The position numbers and the translations under genes are program-made. Shown in pieces: positions 15,287 to 24,146 of a stretch of DNA of 33,830 nucleotides. The notes below the pieces were generated by a model, which did no database searches, had not been told where the DNA came from, and worked only from the letters and a program-made list of their open reading frames with translations. Position 1 is the stretch's first letter; each line of letters opens with the position of its first letter. Source of the stretch: BOG-1184 sp964651515 (GTDB taxonomy: Bacteria > Fibrobacterota > Chitinivibrionia > Chitinivibrionales > Chitinispirillaceae); NCBI GenBank assembly GCA_964651515.1, contig CAZYYB010000025.1, forward strand, positions 1 through 33,830, written 5' to 3'.

Positions 15287-15880
15287 ATGAACGATAAAAA
15301 AGCCGAAAAACCCGTGAACGAAGCGTCGGCGGCGGTAAGCGCTCCCGCAAAGAGTTCCCGGATGTTCTTTATTGGAATCCTCGCCGTCGTTCTCGGTTTT
15401 CAGGCGGTCCTGGGCATCGTCATCGTCAGGATGGCGACCGCCCGACCGGCCGAGGCGGTCGCTCCGGAAGCCCGGGTGCGACCGGATTCCATCGGCAGGG
15501 GAGACAGTGCGCCGACCGATATGGGCGCCACGACGGCACAGTCGCCGATCGAGGTGGTTGTCAATATTGCCGGTACCGATGGCGAACGGTTCCTGAAAGC
15601 GGAAGTCGTCCTCGAATATGCCGAACATGAGGGAAAAAAGGGTGAGGGCGGCAAGGAGGGGAAAGGCGCTTCGCCGCTTGGAGAGGCCATAACCCAGCGG
15701 ATTCCGAAATACAAAGCCTTTCTCATCGACCAGCTTTCGAAGTTGTCGCTCCAGGAGATTACCGCTCCCGAGGCGAAAGACCGCATCCGCAAGGATTTCC
15801 TGAAAATGGCCAATGAATCGCTTCCGCCGATGCTCGGCGATGTCAGGAACGTTTATTTTACGGAGTACATCATCCAGTAG
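15287..15880 (+). CDS. fliL: Flagellar basal body-associated protein FliL
   Basis: Single-pass inner-membrane protein of 197 aa that supports stator function around the motor. A ~25-residue polar cytoplasmic start precedes a membrane helix (about 26-48), then a linker and the periplasmic stomatin-like domain, beginning 'VVVNIAGTDGERFLKAEVVLEY' in two blocks (near 86-107) and ending with 'DIRNVYFTEYIIQ'-like residues at the C-terminus. The loop contains a Lys/Gly/Glu-rich insertion (EHEGKKGEGGKEGKG, about 110-124). The ATG follows GGAGATCTTC. Located 20 bases before fliM, as expected. Confidence 0.92.
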   Translation: MNDKKAEKPVNEASAAVSAPAKSSRMFFIGILAVVLGFQAVLGIVIVRMATARPAEAVAPEARVRPDSIGRGDSAPTDMGATTAQSPIEVVVNIAGTDGERFLKAEVVLEYAEHEGKKGEGGKEGKGASPLGEAITQRIPKYKAFLIDQLSKLSLQEITAPEAKDRIRKDFLKMANESLPPMLGDVRNVYFTEYIIQ

Positions 15881-15900
15881 GGCCGTTTCGGCGGACAACC

Positions 15901-16923
15901 ATGAGCGATATACTTTCCCAAGCAGAAGTCGACGCTCTCCTGGCGGTGGTTTCCACGAGCCCGGAACCGGAAGAGCACGCCCGGCCTCCGGAATCCTCGC
16001 CGGAACGGGAGACCGTCAATCCTGAGAAAAAGGTTTCACTGTACGATTTCCGCAGGCCGGACCGCGTCTCGAAAGACCAGATGCGGACTTTCCAGAGCCT
16101 GCATGAAAATTATGCCCGGCAGTTTTCAACCACGCTGACGAATTTTCTCCGGACTTTTGTCGAGGTGGAGCTGGTCAGCGTCGACCAGCTGACCTACGCT
16201 GAATTCACTATGTCAATATCCAATCCAAGCTGCATCTATGTGTTTAACATGGAACCGCTCGAAGGGTCGGCGATCTTTGAAATCAATCCGGCGCTGGTCT
16301 TTTTCATCGTCGATCGGCTGTTCGGCGGCCAGGGGCGGCTCTCGGAGCAGAACCGCGAACTGACCCAGATCGAGCGAAGCGTCCTGAACCGGATTGTCGA
16401 ACGCGGTCTCGCCGATTTAAAAAGTGTCTGGGACCACATTGGATCGTTCACGCCGAAAGTCGATATTTATGAAACGAATCCGCAGTTTGTGCAGATCGCT
16501 CCGCCCAGCGAAACGGTGATTCTCATTTCGCTCGAAGTGCGCATGCAGAACGCCTCGGGCCTCATGAGTATCTGCTTTCCCTACCTGCTTCTGGAGAGTA
16601 TCATTCCGAGCCTGACCGGTGAATCCTGGATGTCGTCCATGACGACGGCAACCTCGGAAACACGGGCGATTCTGGAGCATGAAATCAAGGAAATCGACAT
16701 CACTCTTTCCACCGTTATCGGTACCTCGACCCTTTCCCTTCGTGACCTTCTCCGACTTCAGCAGGGTGATGTGCTCTGTCTCGATAAACCGGTCGGCAGC
16801 GAATTAATGGTACAAATAGACGGGAAAACCAAAATGGCCGCACGTTCGGGACTCATCGGACGCAGGAAAGCGATTAAAATAACCCGGGTGCTTGAGAAGG
16901 AGGTGCCGGGCTGCAATGAGTGA
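15901..16923 (+). CDS. fliM: Flagellar motor switch protein FliM
   Basis: C-ring protein of 340 aa that receives phospho-CheY and sets rotation direction. The N-terminal CheY-binding peptide is present (SDILSQAEVDALLAVV). The middle CheC-like domain starts at 'YDFRRPDRVSKDQMRTFQSLH' (in two parts, about 42-63) and carries the LFGGQGRL (GGXG) motif near 140. The C-terminal SpoA domain runs from about 255 (EHEIKEIDITLSTVIGTS) to the end. Overlaps the next gene by eight bases (ATGAGTGA), indicating coupled translation with fliY. Confidence 0.95.
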   Translation: MSDILSQAEVDALLAVVSTSPEPEEHARPPESSPERETVNPEKKVSLYDFRRPDRVSKDQMRTFQSLHENYARQFSTTLTNFLRTFVEVELVSVDQLTYAEFTMSISNPSCIYVFNMEPLEGSAIFEINPALVFFIVDRLFGGQGRLSEQNRELTQIERSVLNRIVERGLADLKSVWDHIGSFTPKVDIYETNPQFVQIAPPSETVILISLEVRMQNASGLMSICFPYLLLESIIPSLTGESWMSSMTTATSETRAILEHEIKEIDITLSTVIGTSTLSLRDLLRLQQGDVLCLDKPVGSELMVQIDGKTKMAARSGLIGRRKAIKITRVLEKEVPGCNE

Positions 16924-17944
16924 AATCCTGACGAAAGAGCAGATCGACCAGCTCCTTGCCGGCGGCGACCTCGGGGATACGAAAGCGACCGTTCCCTCCT
17001 CTGCACCGGGGCCGCTCAGCGATGCCGAATCGGCCGCGCTTGAAAAGCCGATGGACCTGTTTACGAAGCAGGCCTCCGGCGTGCTTGCCACCGTGCTCAG
17101 CCGGAAGGTTGCCATCACCATGAAAACCTGCGGCCGCGCCGAACCCGCCGCCGTGCGGAAAATGCTTCCCGCCGAGAACATCTCGGTTGCGTTGCCGTTT
17201 ACCGAAGGAATTCAGGGCGAGATGCACCTGCTTCTCGGCAAGCGTGATGCGGCCATGGTCGGCGATCTCATGCTCATGCAGGAGGATGGCGGAGAGTTCG
17301 GACCGGACCAGAAGGATGCGATCGCCGAACTGTCCAACCAGGTAGCCTCATCCTATGCCGTGGCGCTCGGCGCGGAACACGGCTTCAAGACGTTCGCCGG
17401 TCCTTCGCGGCTGTCGGATTTTGTCATCGAAGCACCGCCGATCCCCTGGGACCGGTGTTTTATCATGACCGCGTCGGTTGCGGTCGAGGGCAAGGAGGAT
17501 GCTTTCCTGGCCGTGCTTCTTCCCGAATCCATCGGTATGCAGCTGTCGGGAAAAAACCGGAACGACGCTCCTGCCGGGGAGGCGCCGGTGCAGGAGACCA
17601 ATCCGAGTCCGCCGTCGCCGGTATTTGTCGAAATGCCGCGACCCGCCGCGGCCTCCGGACCGGGGCCTTCCCATACACGGGAGCAGGATAATATCGAACT
17701 ATTGCTCGATGTCGAGCTCGATGTCAGCATCGAGCTCGGCAATACGACGCTTTCGATAAAACGGATCCTGGATCTTGCCCCGGGATCGATCGTCGAACTT
17801 GACCGCATGGCGGGAGAACCGGTGGATCTCCTGGTGAACAACAAAGCGGTGGCGAAGGGCGAAGTGGTGGTCATTGACGAGAGCTTCGGGATCCGGATAC
17901 TCTCGCTCGTTTCGCCGGAGGAGCGGATCAGGAGCCTCCGGTAG
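16916..17944 (+). CDS. fliY: FliY-type switch protein (CheC-like + FliN)
   Basis: 342-aa motor switch protein joining a CheC-like module to a FliN/SpoA domain. The start ATG at 16916 has a perfect AAGGAGGTG ten bases upstream. Residues 1-20 (MSEILTKEQIDQLLAGGDLG) imitate the CheY-binding peptide of FliM. The middle contains D134-x3-E138-x2-N141 and then Pro163, the catalytic signature of CheC/FliY phospho-CheY phosphatases ([DS]-x3-E-x2-N-x~22-P). A Pro-rich linker (about 220-255) leads to the FliN domain (about 262-342: LLDVELDVSIELGNTTLSIK). Thus both a C-ring structural role and CheY-P removal are expected. Plain FliN would be only ~100-150 aa. Confidence 0.9.
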   Translation: MSEILTKEQIDQLLAGGDLGDTKATVPSSAPGPLSDAESAALEKPMDLFTKQASGVLATVLSRKVAITMKTCGRAEPAAVRKMLPAENISVALPFTEGIQGEMHLLLGKRDAAMVGDLMLMQEDGGEFGPDQKDAIAELSNQVASSYAVALGAEHGFKTFAGPSRLSDFVIEAPPIPWDRCFIMTASVAVEGKEDAFLAVLLPESIGMQLSGKNRNDAPAGEAPVQETNPSPPSPVFVEMPRPAAASGPGPSHTREQDNIELLLDVELDVSIELGNTTLSIKRILDLAPGSIVELDRMAGEPVDLLVNNKAVAKGEVVVIDESFGIRILSLVSPEERIRSLR

Positions 17945-18013
17945 ACCGTTTCGACAGTGTTCCCCCCGTGGCGGCATGACCGCATTACCGAAGAGCGGTG
18001 CCGATCGAGGACT

Positions 18014-21000
18014 ATGCCCGGCAAAAAAATCTCTCTCAAAGATCTCGAATTCCGGCCGGAGTGGCAATACGTCAATCCGGCCGGCGATGCATTTTTCTCC
18101 AACGGTGTTCTGCACGGCGCATTGTATTACTCCAAAGCCGGAGGAAATCTCACCGACGACGATGGAAAGCAGATCGCCGCGGTCATAGAAAAACTGTTCA
18201 ACGACCGGGTGCTCGACCGGTCGGTCTACATCCGGATCACGGATTACAGCGACCTGAATATGGCGTCATTTGCCGCCCGGAGGCGCTATATCGATGTCCT
18301 GAAACACCTCAATACCGCCCATGGCTGCACTCCCCGGATAACCTACCTCTGCGGCGCTTCGCGCATCCTCAGGGTGCTCCTGCTTTTCGGTCAGAAAATA
18401 CTGCACCAGAATTTTATTTTTGTCGGCACGGTTGACGAGGCATTCGAACGGATCAACCGCGAGCGCGACGACGACCGTGCCGGCAACGACCCGCAGAAAC
18501 GGGGAAACGAACGGATCGTCATCGATCGGCCCGATCTTGAAAATCTGGTCGGCCTGATCGGCGCCGCGGTCTGGCAGGAAGATGCCCTCGAACAGGAGCC
18601 GTTTCCCGAAAGCCATCCGCTGCGGGTATTGCAGGATGCGCTTGTCGCGCTGCACCAGGAGATAAAGAGTCTCGTCGATCTGCGCATGCAGCAGCAGCAA
18701 CTGCTCACCGAATCGGAGGAAAATCTCCGGGAACAGAAACGGCGGCTCGCCGAAGTCATTGCCGGAACCGATGTCGGCATCTGGGAGTGTAACGTGACGA
18801 GCAGGGAGGTCGTTCTCAACGAACGCTGGGCGGCGATCCAGGGCTACACGGTCGCGGAACTGGGCCCGTTCACCGTCGATAAGTGGAACCGGCTCGTGCA
18901 TCCCGATGAAATTGAAACCCTCGAATCCCTTATCAAGAGTCATTTGCAGGGGGATATCAATTTTTTTGAAATGGAGTATCGGGTCCGCCATAAAAACGGG
19001 ACCTGGGTCTGGGTGCATGATCGCGGCAAGGTCGTGGAACGGACCGCCGACGGCCGGCCGCTGCGCATGAGCGGCACGCACGCGGATATTTCGCAACGCA
19101 AGAAGGCCGAGGAGTCGCTGCGCGAAAGCGAGGAAAATTTCCGGACGTTCTTTGAAACCGACAACGACATGATTACCGTCGGGTCGTCCGAGGGCCGGAT
19201 CCTGATCACCAATGCGGCGATGACCGGAAAGCTCGGCTATTCATCCGAAGAATTGCGGCACATGACGATCGGCGACCTCTTTCCCGCTGCGAGCCGGGAG
19301 GAAGTACGGCGCATGCTCGCGGCAATCCTCAGGGGAGAGCGGGATCTCTGTCCCCTGCCGCTCATGGCGAAGAACGGCGGGCTGATTCCGGCCGAGAGCC
19401 GTTTCTGGTTCGGCCGCTGGAACGGGAGGGACTGCATATTCGGTATTGCCAAGGACCTTTCGGAGCAGCAAGCGGCGCTGGACAAATTCCAGAAGCTGTT
19501 CGATAATAACCCGGCCCTCATGGCGGTCAACAGCCTGCCCGGGAACCGGTTCATCGAAGTCAATGACGCCGCGTTGCGGGCCCTCGGCTACGCGCGCGAG
19601 GAGCTCCTGGGCAAGGCCTTCACGGACGTTCCGTTGTTTACTGATGACGATAGGGCTTCCCGGGTGATGGCGCTGCTGGGCGCCGAAGAGTCGGTGCATG
19701 ATATCGAAGTGCGTCTGAGAAGGAAGGACGGCAGCATCCTGGACGGCCTGTTTTCGGCCGAGGTGATCTATAACCAGGGAGTGCCTTTCCTCCTGTCCGT
19801 CATTGTCGACATGACCCTGAGCAAACGGGCGGAGAATGAGCTTCGAACAACGCTCGAAGAGTTGAAAAAAACGAATCTGTATCTTGAAGCCATGACCGGG
19901 CACGCCAACGACATGACGAAACGGGCGGAAGCGGCCAATCGGGCCAAAAGCGCCTTTCTGGCCACCATGAGCCATGAAATCCGTACTCCCATGAACGGCA
20001 TCCTCGGCATGGCCGCGCTGCTCATGAATACGGGTTTGACCGACGAACAGCGGCATTACCTCGAAATCATGCAGTCGAGCGGAGAGACGCTTTTAACCCT
20101 GATAAACGACATTCTCGATATTTCTAAAATAGAGGCCGGAAAGCTCGACCTGGAAAACGTGGATTTCAATCTCGTCGAGCTCGTCGAAGACCTGGCGGCC
20201 ATCCCCGCCTCCCGCGCCCGGATGAAGGGGCTTGAGCTCGTCTGCGCCATCGCGCCGCCGGTTCCGCATCTGGTGAAGGGTGATCCCGGCCGGCTCAGCC
20301 AGATCCTGCTCAATCTCGTCGGGAATGCGATCAAATTCACCGGGAGCGGCGAAATCGTGATCGCCGTTACCCTCCTTGCGGAGTCGCAGAACAGGGCGCG
20401 GCTGCGTTTCAGTGTGCGCGACACCGGCATCGGGATACCTCCCGATAAGCTCAATCTGCTTTTCCAGACCTTCACCCAGGTCGACTCGTCTACCACGAGG
20501 AAATTCGGCGGTACCGGACTCGGTCTGGCCATTTCCCGACAGCTCGCCACGCTTATGGGCGGCGAGGTCGCCGTCGAAAGCGAGCTCGGCAAGGGGTCGG
20601 AATTCAGGTTCATCGTGGAACTCGACAAGCAAGCCGTGTCCGCCGGCGATCCTCTCCCGAAATTCGATTTCCTTCGTGTCCTGGTCGTCGATGGCAACGC
20701 ATCGAGCCGGTGTGCCGTGTGCGGACATCTGCGTGCATGGGGCCTGAAGGCCGAGGAAGCGGGCGATGGGCCCCGGGCCCTGGACGCCCTTTATACGGCG
20801 GTACAATCCGGTGAACCGTTCGGCGCCGTTCTCATCGACCGGCAGCTTGCCGGTATGAGCGGCGACCTTCTCGCAAACACCATTCGTTCGGACCAGACAT
20901 TGGGAACCATTCGAATCGTCGGCGTCGGCTATCCCGACGAACGCGGCCCTTTCGGAAACCCGTCCCGGGAGCGGCCCGGGGCAGCAATCCGGAAACCGGT

Positions 21001-21898
21001 ACGCATAAGAGAACTCCGCGACGCGCTGAGCACGGTTCCGCTCTCCGATCCCGTCGGCCGGCGCAACACCTCACGCGTCGATCGGGCGGACTCGTTTCAT
21101 GCCGGCGGGTATGAAAAAATCCGCATACTGATCGCGGAGGATAACAAGACCAACCAGATCGTTGCCCGCGGTATTCTCAATAAACTCGGTATTGCGCAGG
21201 TGGATATCGTCGAGAACGGACTCGCGGCCGTTCAGGCTGTTGAAAAAACGCCCTATGACCTGGTTTTCATGGATATCCAGATGCCGGAAATGGACGGCTA
21301 CGAGGCAACGGGGCACATCCGCGGACTTCCGGCATCGGTGCCGGGCAGGGACGTTCCGATCGTTGCAATGACCGCCTTCGCAATGCGTGAAGATCGCGAC
21401 CGGTGTCTTGCCGCCGGCATGAACGACCATATCGGCAAGCCGATCGTTATCGGCCGACTACGGGAAATATTGACAACCTGGTTGCCTGCCGGAGCTCCCG
21501 GAGGCATCGCAGCGGAAGAACCCGTTCCCTCGATCGCCGCGGCGCCCGCACATCCGGTTGCATCGCTCTTCGACCGGGCGGGTCTGCTCGAACGGCTGGC
21601 TGGCGATTCCGTTATCCTCGATGCGGCGGTCGGACGCTTCAGCCGGGACCTTCCCGGCTACGTTGCATCCTTACGTACCAGCATTGCCGAAGAGGACTGG
21701 ACGCGAATGCACGAGATTGCCCATACCATCAAGGGAGCGGCCGCCACCCTGAATTGCGAGCGTCTCCGGGCCGCCGCATTGACCATGGAAAAAGACCCCG
21801 CCGCCGGGAAAAGCGGCATGCATGACGAACGGTTGGAATGGCTGGAACAAACGGCGGAAGAGACCATAGTCGCAATTCAGTCCGCTGCATTAAAATAG
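18014..21898 (+). CDS. Hybrid histidine kinase: novel N-term, 3 PAS, HisKA, HATPase, 2 REC, HPt
   Basis: 1294-aa soluble-looking phosphorelay protein with no clear membrane helix. The start ATG at 18014 has CGAGG five bases upstream; an earlier in-frame ATG (17957) has no such site. Order: an unrecognised domain (about 1-155), a linker helix, PAS at about 240-360, 370-485 and 488-610, HisKA with phospho-His654 (SHEIRTPMNG), HATPase (about 755-875, with DTGIGIP and GGTGLGLAIS), a first receiver (about 888-1010), a second receiver with Asp1087 (FMDIQMPEMDGYE), and HPt with His1237 (HTIKG). The first receiver has Asp893-Gly894 instead of an acidic pair but keeps Asp942, so it is probably weak or regulatory. 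It lies 69 bases after fliY; no cognate output regulator is adjacent. Its 3' end overlaps ahbAB on the other strand by 22 bases. Confidence 0.93.
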   Translation: MPGKKISLKDLEFRPEWQYVNPAGDAFFSNGVLHGALYYSKAGGNLTDDDGKQIAAVIEKLFNDRVLDRSVYIRITDYSDLNMASFAARRRYIDVLKHLNTAHGCTPRITYLCGASRILRVLLLFGQKILHQNFIFVGTVDEAFERINRERDDDRAGNDPQKRGNERIVIDRPDLENLVGLIGAAVWQEDALEQEPFPESHPLRVLQDALVALHQEIKSLVDLRMQQQQLLTESEENLREQKRRLAEVIAGTDVGIWECNVTSREVVLNERWAAIQGYTVAELGPFTVDKWNRLVHPDEIETLESLIKSHLQGDINFFEMEYRVRHKNGTWVWVHDRGKVVERTADGRPLRMSGTHADISQRKKAEESLRESEENFRTFFETDNDMITVGSSEGRILITNAAMTGKLGYSSEELRHMTIGDLFPAASREEVRRMLAAILRGERDLCPLPLMAKNGGLIPAESRFWFGRWNGRDCIFGIAKDLSEQQAALDKFQKLFDNNPALMAVNSLPGNRFIEVNDAALRALGYAREELLGKAFTDVPLFTDDDRASRVMALLGAEESVHDIEVRLRRKDGSILDGLFSAEVIYNQGVPFLLSVIVDMTLSKRAENELRTTLEELKKTNLYLEAMTGHANDMTKRAEAANRAKSAFLATMSHEIRTPMNGILGMAALLMNTGLTDEQRHYLEIMQSSGETLLTLINDILDISKIEAGKLDLENVDFNLVELVEDLAAIPASRARMKGLELVCAIAPPVPHLVKGDPGRLSQILLNLVGNAIKFTGSGEIVIAVTLLAESQNRARLRFSVRDTGIGIPPDKLNLLFQTFTQVDSSTTRKFGGTGLGLAISRQLATLMGGEVAVESELGKGSEFRFIVELDKQAVSAGDPLPKFDFLRVLVVDGNASSRCAVCGHLRAWGLKAEEAGDGPRALDALYTAVQSGEPFGAVLIDRQLAGMSGDLLANTIRSDQTLGTIRIVGVGYPDERGPFGNPSRERPGAAIRKPVRIRELRDALSTVPLSDPVGRRNTSRVDRADSFHAGGYEKIRILIAEDNKTNQIVARGILNKLGIAQVDIVENGLAAVQAVEKTPYDLVFMDIQMPEMDGYEATGHIRGLPASVPGRDVPIVAMTAFAMREDRDRCLAAGMNDHIGKPIVIGRLREILTTWLPAGAPGGIAAEEPVPSIAAAPAHPVASLFDRAGLLERLAGDSVILDAAVGRFSRDLPGYVASLRTSIAEEDWTRMHEIAHTIKGAAATLNCERLRAAALTMEKDPAAGKSGMHDERLEWLEQTAEETIVAIQSAALK

Positions 21899-22851
21899 TC
21901 GGCCCGGCTCTTTTTAAATTCCTTTACCGTAGGAAGCTCCCGGTACCTCGTGACGCCGGCATCATTCGCAATGGCACGAATAACCCGCCGGCATTCCGCG
22001 CGGGACCTGCCGTGGATCATCGCATAGACGGAGTAGGGCCATCCGGGACGGGGAGGGCGTTCGTAGCAATGGCTGACCTGCTTGCAGCCTGCCGCCGCCC
22101 GCCCGACATCGGCCGTTTTCCCCGGAGGAGCCTCCCAGACCGTCAGGATGTTCACCGGGTAACCGGCCTGCACGGGCCCGAGGACCGCGGCAACGCGCCG
22201 GATCGCCCCGGTCTGCATAGAGCGTTGCAGCAGCGCGGTTACCTGCCCTTCGGTCAGGCCGAGCCTGCGCGCCGCCGGACGATAGGGTCGCAGGCAGAGG
22301 GGGAGCTCCTTCTGCAGCGCACGGACAAACGGCTTATCGATGACGCCGGGGAGATGCCCTTTGACCGGCGCAACACGCTCCCGCGCCGGCCGCCCCGCGC
22401 CTCTCCCCATCGTGAGCCGAAAGCCGATTTTAAAAATTTTAACCGCCGGAAGAAAGAGCGGGTCGTTCACGCCGGCGGCGCGGGCCATTTCCGCAACTTC
22501 CCGCGAAAGGTCGCGATCTCCGGGAGCGGTCACCGTAAACCAGAGGTTATACTCCCCGCCGCGCGCATAGTTGTGCGTTACTCCCGGATGAGCGTTGAGC
22601 AGGCGGGCGACCTCATCGAGTCGCGCGGGAGGCACCTTGAATGCCGCAAGCACGCTGTGGTACCCGATTGCCGAGGAGTCGAATATCGCGCCGATCCGAC
22701 GGATAATTTTTTTGTGCCTGAGCCGCGCGATGCGCTCCAGCACCTCGCCGGGCGAAAGACTCAGGCGCCGGGCGAGGGTCGAATACGGTCTGGTCGTGAG
22801 CGGAAAGTCATACTGAAGTCCATCGAGGATCGCCCGGTCGACGGTATCCAT
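21877..22851 (-). CDS. ahbAB: Siroheme decarboxylase, AhbA-AhbB fusion
   Basis: 324-aa protein made of two tandem Lrp/AsnC-like units (about 1-160 and 170-324). Each begins with a winged-helix part (e.g. LARRLSLSPGEVLERIARLR) and has a RAM-like part. The first half keeps the AhbA-type HNYARGGEYNLWFTV, the second the AhbB-type SHCYERPPRPGWPYSVYAMIHG split as SHCYERP and WPYSVYAMIHG. AhbA and AhbB, usually separate ~160-aa subunits, remove the C12 and C18 acetate carboxyls of siroheme to give 12,18-didecarboxysiroheme. The start shares one base with the hemL stop (TGATG on the minus strand). Last gene of the heme operon, convergent with the kinase. NirDL fusions for heme d1 are a related alternative, but no other nir gene is present. 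Confidence 0.88.
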   Translation of the reverse strand: MDTVDRAILDGLQYDFPLTTRPYSTLARRLSLSPGEVLERIARLRHKKIIRRIGAIFDSSAIGYHSVLAAFKVPPARLDEVARLLNAHPGVTHNYARGGEYNLWFTVTAPGDRDLSREVAEMARAAGVNDPLFLPAVKIFKIGFRLTMGRGAGRPARERVAPVKGHLPGVIDKPFVRALQKELPLCLRPYRPAARRLGLTEGQVTALLQRSMQTGAIRRVAAVLGPVQAGYPVNILTVWEAPPGKTADVGRAAAGCKQVSHCYERPPRPGWPYSVYAMIHGRSRAECRRVIRAIANDAGVTRYRELPTVKEFKKSRADYFNAAD

Positions 22852-24146
22852 CAGGAAAGCTTTCCGAGAGCGACGGATGAGGCGGCGATCGTTTTTTCAA
22901 TATCGTCGTCGGAGTGCGCGGCCGAAACGAATGCCGCCTCGAATTGCGATGGAGCAAGGTATATCCCGCCGCGCAGCAGCGCATGGAAAAAGCGCGCATA
23001 GGCCGCCGTGTCGCAGGTCTTCGCACCGCTCCAATCCGTGATTTCCTTCCGGTCGGTAAAAAACAGGGTCATCATCGACCCGACCCTATTGAGGACCGCC
23101 GGTACTCCGGCTTCGAGGCAATTCCGCATGAGGCCTTCGGCGAGGCGCGCACTCCGGCGTTCGAGCGTCGGGTAAAAATCGGGAGTGTGGTCGATACGGG
23201 TCAGCGTTGCGAGCCCCGCCGCCATGGAGAGCGGATTTCCCGAAAGCGTTCCGGCCTGGTAAATATCGCCCAGGGGAGCCATCCGCTCCATTATATGTCG
23301 TTTGCCGCCGTAGGCGCCGACCGGCAGCCCGCCGCCGATTATCTTGCCGAAGGCGGACAGGTCGGGGCGGACACCGCAAAGCTCCTGCGCCCCTCCGGCC
23401 GACACACGGAACCCGGTCATGACCTCGTCGAAAATGAGGAGGCTCCCGAACCGGTCCGCAATCTCGCGCAACCCCCGGAGAAACCCCGCGGCCGGCGCAA
23501 TGACCCCCATGTTTCCGGCAACCGGTTCGACGATGATCGCGGCAATCCGTTCGCCATGCTTTTCGAAGAGCAGCTCTACCGAACCGAGATCGTTATAGCG
23601 GGCCGAAAGCGTATCGCGCGCGGTCCCGGCGGTCACCCCGGGACTGTCCGGAATGCCGAGCGTGGCGGCTCCCGAGCCTGCCGCAATGAGAAAGCTGTCG
23701 CCGTGACCGTGGTAGCACCCTTCGAATTTGACGATGTAGTCACGTTTTGTAAATCCGCGGGCGAGACGCACCGCACTCATGGTCGCCTCGGTTCCCGAGT
23801 TTACAAATCGAATAAGCTCGACCGACGGCACCCGGCGGATGACGGCCCTCGCCAGCTCGGTTTCGACGATGGTGGGAGCGCCGAAACTCGTTCCTCTTCC
23901 CGCGGCCTCGCGGATGGTCCGCACCACCTCGGGGTGGGCGTGCCCGAGAATGAGCGGTCCGAAGGAGCCGACATAATCCAGGTAGCGATTGCCGTCGATA
24001 TCGTCCACCGACGAGCCGGTACCCGAGGCGAAAAACAGCGGACTGCCGCCCACGGCTTTGAAGGCGCGTACCGGCGAGTCGACGCCGCCGGTGATGACCC
24101 GCAGCGCTTCACGGAACGCGGCGAGGCTTCTGGCGGTGTCAGGCAT
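22851..24146 (-). CDS. hemL: Glutamate-1-semialdehyde 2,1-aminomutase
   Basis: PLP enzyme of 431 aa that turns glutamate-1-semialdehyde into 5-aminolevulinate, the second step of the C5 pathway. The start is the ATG at 24146, eight bases inside the 3' end of ahbD; the frame stays open further upstream, but that part is only the antisense-free reading of ahbD. It begins in the family manner (ALRVITGGVDSPVRAFKAVGG). The PLP lysine is Lys268 in AFGKIIGGGLPVGAYGG; other landmarks are RFVNSGTEATMSA, CYHGHGD and FDEVMTGFR. Length equals the usual ~430 aa. The upstream GGGAGACCTCC could serve as ribosome site. Paired functionally with HemA at the head of the operon. Confidence 0.96.
   Translation of the reverse strand: MPDTARSLAAFREALRVITGGVDSPVRAFKAVGGSPLFFASGTGSSVDDIDGNRYLDYVGSFGPLILGHAHPEVVRTIREAAGRGTSFGAPTIVETELARAVIRRVPSVELIRFVNSGTEATMSAVRLARGFTKRDYIVKFEGCYHGHGDSFLIAAGSGAATLGIPDSPGVTAGTARDTLSARYNDLGSVELLFEKHGERIAAIIVEPVAGNMGVIAPAAGFLRGLREIADRFGSLLIFDEVMTGFRVSAGGAQELCGVRPDLSAFGKIIGGGLPVGAYGGKRHIMERMAPLGDIYQAGTLSGNPLSMAAGLATLTRIDHTPDFYPTLERRSARLAEGLMRNCLEAGVPAVLNRVGSMMTLFFTDRKEITDWSGAKTCDTAAYARFFHALLRGGIYLAPSQFEAAFVSAAHSDDDIEKTIAASSVALGKLS

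Noticed and set aside
17965..17985. Sigma-54-like site upstream of the histidine kinase (TGGCGGCATGACCGCA)
   Set aside because: GG and GC are 12 bases apart, but most other consensus positions are wrong (no ACG, no TT before GC); likely chance in GC-rich DNA.
21877..22851. AsnC/Lrp transcriptional regulator
   Set aside because: Two tandem units, the AhbA/AhbB motifs and the position at the end of the siroheme-heme operon fit siroheme decarboxylase, not a DNA-binding regulator.
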